From Galbula dea (taxonomy: Eukaryota > Chordata > Aves > Piciformes > Galbulidae), in the NCBI GenBank assembly GCA_013399015.1, contig VWZX01002386.1, forward strand, positions 62,001 through 126,000: a stretch of DNA of 64,000 nucleotides, written 5' to 3'. A program made the translations under genes and the position numbers. Position 1 is the stretch's first letter. Every line of letters begins with the position of its first letter. Under the pieces are notes generated by a model, which did not search any database, was not told where the DNA came from, and saw only the letters and a list, made by a program, of their open reading frames with translations. Positions 60,491-64,000 of this stretch are shown one piece after another.

Positions 60491-62466
60491 AATCATAGAA
60501 TAGCCCAGGTTGGAAGGGACCTTAAAGATCATCTAGTTCTAACCCCCCTGCCATGGGCAGGGATGCCACACACTAGACCAGGTTGCCCAGGTCCACATCG
60601 AGCCTGGCCTTGAACACTGTCAGGGATGGGGCATTCACAACCTCTCTGGGCAACCTGTTCCAGTGCCTCACCACCCTCTGGGTAAAGAACCTCCTTCTAA
60701 TCTCTAGTCTAAATTTCCCCTCCTCAGCTTGTAACCATTCCCCCATGTCCTGTTGCAATCTAACCAGCTGAAAAGTCTCTCCCTTTCTATCTTGCAATCC
60801 CCCTGTAGGTATTGAAAGGCTGCTATAAGATCCCCTTGAAGCCTTCTCTTTTCCAGGCTGAACAACCCCAACTCCTTCAGCCTATCCTCATAGGGGAGGT
60901 GCTCCGGTCCTTTGATCATCTTTGTGCCCCTCCTCTGGACCTGCTGTAACAGGTCCACATCGTTTCTATGCTGAGGACCCCAGAACTGGACACAGTACTC
61001 CAGGTGGGGCCTCACGAGGGCAGAGCAGAGTGGCAAAATCACCTCCTTAGACCTGGTCACGCATCTCCTGATGCAGCCCAGGATATGGTTGGTCTTCTGG
61101 GCTTTGAGTATACCTTGTTGGCTCATATCCAGCTCTTCATCTGTCATGACCCCCAAGTCCTTCTCTGCACGGCTGCTTTCAACAAGTTCCTCTCTCAGTC
61201 TGTACATATATCTTGGATTGCTCCTACCCAGATGTAGGACCTTACACTTGGACTTCTTAAACTTCATCTGGTTCACTTGGACCCACTTTTCAAGTTTGTC
61301 CAGGTCCCTCTGGATGGCATCCCACCCTTCTGGTGTGTCAATCACACCACTCAGCTTTGTGCAAACTTGCTGAGGGTGCACTTGATACCTCTGTCTAGGT
61401 CATTAATAAAGACATTGAAGGAATACCACACATCACTGGTCTCCAGCTAGACAAAGAACCGTTGACCACTAGCCTCTGGTTACATCCATCCAGCCAATTT
61501 CTTATCCACTGAGTAGTTCACCCATCAAATCCATATCTCTCCAATTTTGAGATAAGGATGTCATGAGGAACTGTGTCGAATACCTTACAAAAGTCCAGGT
61601 AGATGACATCAGTCAGTCTTCCTTCATCGACTGTTGCAGTCACTCCATCATAGAAGGCCACCAGACTTCACAGGGCACAATTTGCCCTTAGTGAATCCAT
61701 GCTGGCTTCCTAGGATCACCTCTTTGCCTCTCACGTGCCTTAATATCACTTCCATTACTAGCTGCTCCATGATCTTCCCAGGCACAGAGGTGAGGCTCAC
61801 CAGCCTGTAGTTCCCTGGGTCTTCCTTTCTACCCTTTTTAAAAATGGGGGTGATGTTACCCTTCCTCCAGTCACTCAGGACTTCACCTGACCTCCATGAC
61901 TTGCCATATATAATGGAGAGTGGTCCTGCAACTACATCAGCCAGTTCCCTCAGGATCCTAGGATGCATGTCATCAGGGCCCATAGACTTGTTCTTATCAA
62001 ACTTCAGCAGGTGATCCTGAACCTGCTCTTCGCTTAAAGTGGGAGGCCCTTCACTCCCCCAACAATCACCTGAGGATGCCAAATCTTCAACAATGTGGGA
62101 AACTTGGCTGCCAGTAAAGACTGAAACAAAAAACTTATGAGTAGTTCAGCCTTCTCCATGTCCTTTGTGACTAATTTTCCTTCCTTGTTCTTCAGAGGGG
62201 GAACACTCACCCTTTTTTTTCTGGTTAATGTACTTTTAGAACCCTTTTTTTATTATTTTTTGCATCCCTCACCAAGTTCAGCCCCATCAGTGCCTTGGCC
62301 TTCCTCATCCCATTTCTACACTTCCTAACCATTTCCCTGTACTCTCCCCAGGCCTATTGACCCTGCTTCCACTGCCTGTGAATTTCCTTCTTGCTCCACA
62401 GCTTGAGAAGCAGGTCCTTGTTCAGCCACACCAGTCTCCTTCTTGCCCTGACTGATTTGTTTGGGC
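60491..62466 (-). mobile_element. Long CR1 LINE, 5'-truncated, minus strand
   Basis: Nearly 2 kb of CR1. The 3' end is at the left: AATCATAGAATAGCCCAGG, GGTTGGAAGGGACC, CATCTAGTTCTAACCCCCCT. The body runs through the whole C-terminal half of ORF2 into the reverse transcriptase domain and breaks off at 62466. Near-identical ~22-base direct repeats flank it, so it is a single insertion event. It is better preserved than most copies here but has several internal deletions. In bird CR1 the 3' UTR and ORF2 end are what usually survive 5' truncation. Confidence 0.97.
60573..62460 (-). pseudogene. CR1 ORF2 reverse transcriptase remnant
   Basis: Three minus-strand pieces in three different frames. 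61648-62082 holds the N-terminal fingers part (KSMGPDDMHPRILRELADVV; NITPIFKKGRKEDPGNYRLV). Motif A follows around 61575-61605 with its Asp readable (YLDFCKVFDTVPHD). 60704-61381 carries the region after the catalytic motif C (QRDLDKLEKWVQVNQMKFKK; ALVRPHLEYCVQFWG) and 60573-60797 the end (VVRHWNRLPREVV). Around 61420 about 30 bases of the PQG region are missing. Near 61360 the motif C Asp pair is lost with an apparent 7-base deletion. At least two frameshifts separate the pieces. No active enzyme can be made. ORF2 encodes the endonuclease and reverse transcriptase for target-primed insertion. Confidence 0.9.
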
Positions 62467-62489
62467 AACTTTGGCTAAAAGGTGGGGGA
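62466..62489 (+). repeat. Flanking direct repeat, right copy
   Basis: ACTTTGGCTAAAAGGTGGGG at 62469-62488 matches the left copy at 60470-60489 with one mismatch. It marks the 5' truncation point of the CR1. Confidence 0.65.
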
Positions 62490-63365
62490 AAGCTGTGTTA
62501 AGCATGGGCTATCTGCATCAATCCTTCTGACATGAAGAGAAGTATCTGTGTTGTGGAAATGAAACAGGGACTGCTTCCACAACCAAAAGCAGTTTGCAGC
62601 ATGGAAGAAAGATTTCTCTGTTCTTGGTAGAAAAACAGAGACCATGCATTTTGTGACCAAGATCTGGGGTGTTTATTCCAGTGACCAAGATGCAATATTG
62701 ACTCTGGGAAAGATCCCAGCACGGAGACAAGCAAAAGAGGTGAAGGATCACCATCTTTGGAGACTTTCAAGCCTCACGTAGACAAGGCCACAGCCACTCT
62801 GACCAAGTGTTGGGGACAGCCCTGTTGTGAGTCAGAGGCTGTATTGGAGCCTTCCAGAGGCCCCTTCCCACCACATCTCGGGGGAACCACCCCAGGGGGA
62901 TGCTTTCAAAGGCCAGACTTTTCCAGAAGAAGATGCAGGTGCTCTGCATGCAGGCTGAAGACCATGTTTTGTACAGCTGTTTCTCCACATTCACACTCCT
63001 GCCAGCCTGGCTCCAGTCACGGGCAGGCTAAGAAACCGTATTTCATGAGACGTGGGTGCACAGCTGACAGCCTAACAGCCACTGCACAATTACAGACGAG
63101 GAATCACCTCCAGCAAACATGAGGACCCTGTGAAGTAATCTTAGAGGTAGTAGTTGCGTCAAGGCAGTGCTGTTGTGGGACAGGTAATTCAACCCTGCCC
63201 CAGATTTCCGTTAGAGACTAAACAATCTCAAAGCCACATGGCATACATGAAATGTAATAGAACTCTGACTGGCTGTCAGCTCTCAGAAGCAGCTGAGATG
63301 AGGCCCATCACTTGTGAGTGCGTTCCTGCAGTCCCAGTCCTCCACTGTTTAACATGAAGACAACA
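62490..63365. other. Unique non-coding sequence
   Basis: Nothing recognised. Confidence 0.4.
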
Positions 63366-63410
63366 TGATTAATGTTTTAAGTGATTAATGGATGAAAACC
63401 ATGATTAATA
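63366..63410. promoter_or_regulatory. Cluster of three GATTAAT sites
   Basis: GATTAAT occurs at 63367-63373, 63383-63389 and 63403-63409, all in the same direction. Such words fit homeodomain or HNF1 half-sites. The cluster is unusual for its density; activity is inferred. Confidence 0.3.
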
Positions 63411-63805
63411 GTCTGCAGATGGCATGGGCCGAGGTGGGAGACAGCAGTGGCTATGCCCTATGAGAAGCAGTGTGTTTCTAGCTGCCTGTGAAGGAACTCC
63501 AGCAGGACCAGGGGCTCTGGCCCCATATCCACAGACAGATGGTTCTGACCCCCATTCCCACGGGTGGGGGTTCCCCTCCAGTAGGCAGCTTGGAGCTGGT
63601 AATTTGTGGTCACACTCCCCAAAGGAGTGACACAAGGGAGCTGGAGGAGAAGCAAGAAGGCTGTTAGTGTCCTGGTGTGCCCCCACTAGGGGCTGTGCTC
63701 AGCTCACACCCATCACAGGGGAGGCTGGCTGGGTCAAAGGTCAGCGAAGAGTCACAAAAATTATTGTAGAGAAGAAAACAGACAGTATCAGGAGCCACTG
63801 AGGAG
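63411..63805. other. Unique non-coding sequence
   Basis: Nothing recognised. Confidence 0.4.
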
Positions 63806-64000
63806 CATAGAATCATAGAATGTTAGGGGTTGGAAAGGACCTAGAAAGATCATCAAGTCCAACACCCACTGCCAAAGCAGGACACCTTAGATAAGGTCAC
63901 ACAGGAACGAGTCCAGGTGGGCCTTGAAAGCTTCCAGAGTAGGAGACTCCAAAACCCCCCTGGGGCAGCCTGTTCCAATGTTCCCTTACCCTTACTGTGA
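63806..64000 (-). mobile_element. CR1 LINE 3' end, minus strand, cut by the window edge
   Basis: CATAGAATCATAGAATGTTA, GGTTGGAAAGGACC, CATCAAGTCCAACACCCACT, CCTTGAAAGCTTCCAGAGTA and GGCAGCCTGTTCCAATGTTC. The copy continues beyond position 64000. Confidence 0.95.

Noticed and set aside
1..64000. CRISPR array, operon or prokaryotic defence system
   Set aside because: No spacer-repeat structure, no compact gene order and no ribosome-binding-site spacing; the DNA is vertebrate with CR1 elements throughout.

Overview
The window looks like bird nuclear DNA, almost all of it non-coding. The main reason is the density of CR1 LINE pieces. Many 3' ends carry the avian hallmark AATCATAGAAT followed by GGTTGGAAGRGACCT (minus copies), or TTCCAACC...ATTCTATGATTCT (plus copies). 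There is also one solo LTR whose core and 5' end match the common avian ERVL-type LTR. No bacterial or viral gene organisation is present, and no recognisable host exon, tRNA or rRNA was found. The many medium-length open frames in all six frames read as chance frames in moderately GC-rich DNA. The longest has 337 codons (13568-14581) and resembles nothing I know.

Layout. 1-1080: a CpG-rich block with a CRE-like site and an inverted CCAAT box lying between a purine tract and a pyrimidine tract; it also carries a roughly 30-bp-period minisatellite. This is the best candidate for a gene 5' end. 1-20 kb: mostly unique sequence with a few short CR1 pieces, a TATA-like plus palindromic CRE region near 10.9-11.2 kb, a MIR-like scrap at 18.2 kb and possible conserved regulatory blocks at 18.4-19.6 kb. 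20.98-22.8 kb: ERVL-type solo LTR (minus), a CR1 3' end (plus) and an ancient CR1 scrap. 25.5-26.2 kb: CR1 with the decayed end of ORF2. 28.5-33.9 kb: a rearranged repeat locus in which a ~240-bp unidentified module occurs three times, once inverted, joined to CR1 sequence. 35.0 kb: an AGAAG microsatellite. 37.0-37.6 kb: a fossil Ty3/gypsy-type integrase. 41.3 kb: an ancient repeat scrap. 47.2-48.0 kb: a degenerate tandem repeat and an LTR-like CCAAT/TATA/AATAAA array. 49.7-53.3 kb: ancient CR1 copies and an unplaced old repeat. 58.4-59.0 kb: CR1 3' end (plus). 60.5-62.5 kb: the longest CR1 (minus), with a dead reverse transcriptase and near-identical 22-24 bp flanking direct repeats. 63.8 kb to the end: another CR1 (minus) running out of the window.

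No set of genes here works together as a system. The content is intergenic or intronic DNA shaped by retroelement insertion, local duplication and decay. The most unusual items are the gypsy integrase fossil, the inverted and duplicated ~240-bp module, and the flanking direct repeats of the long CR1. I found no convincing evidence of a new functional system.
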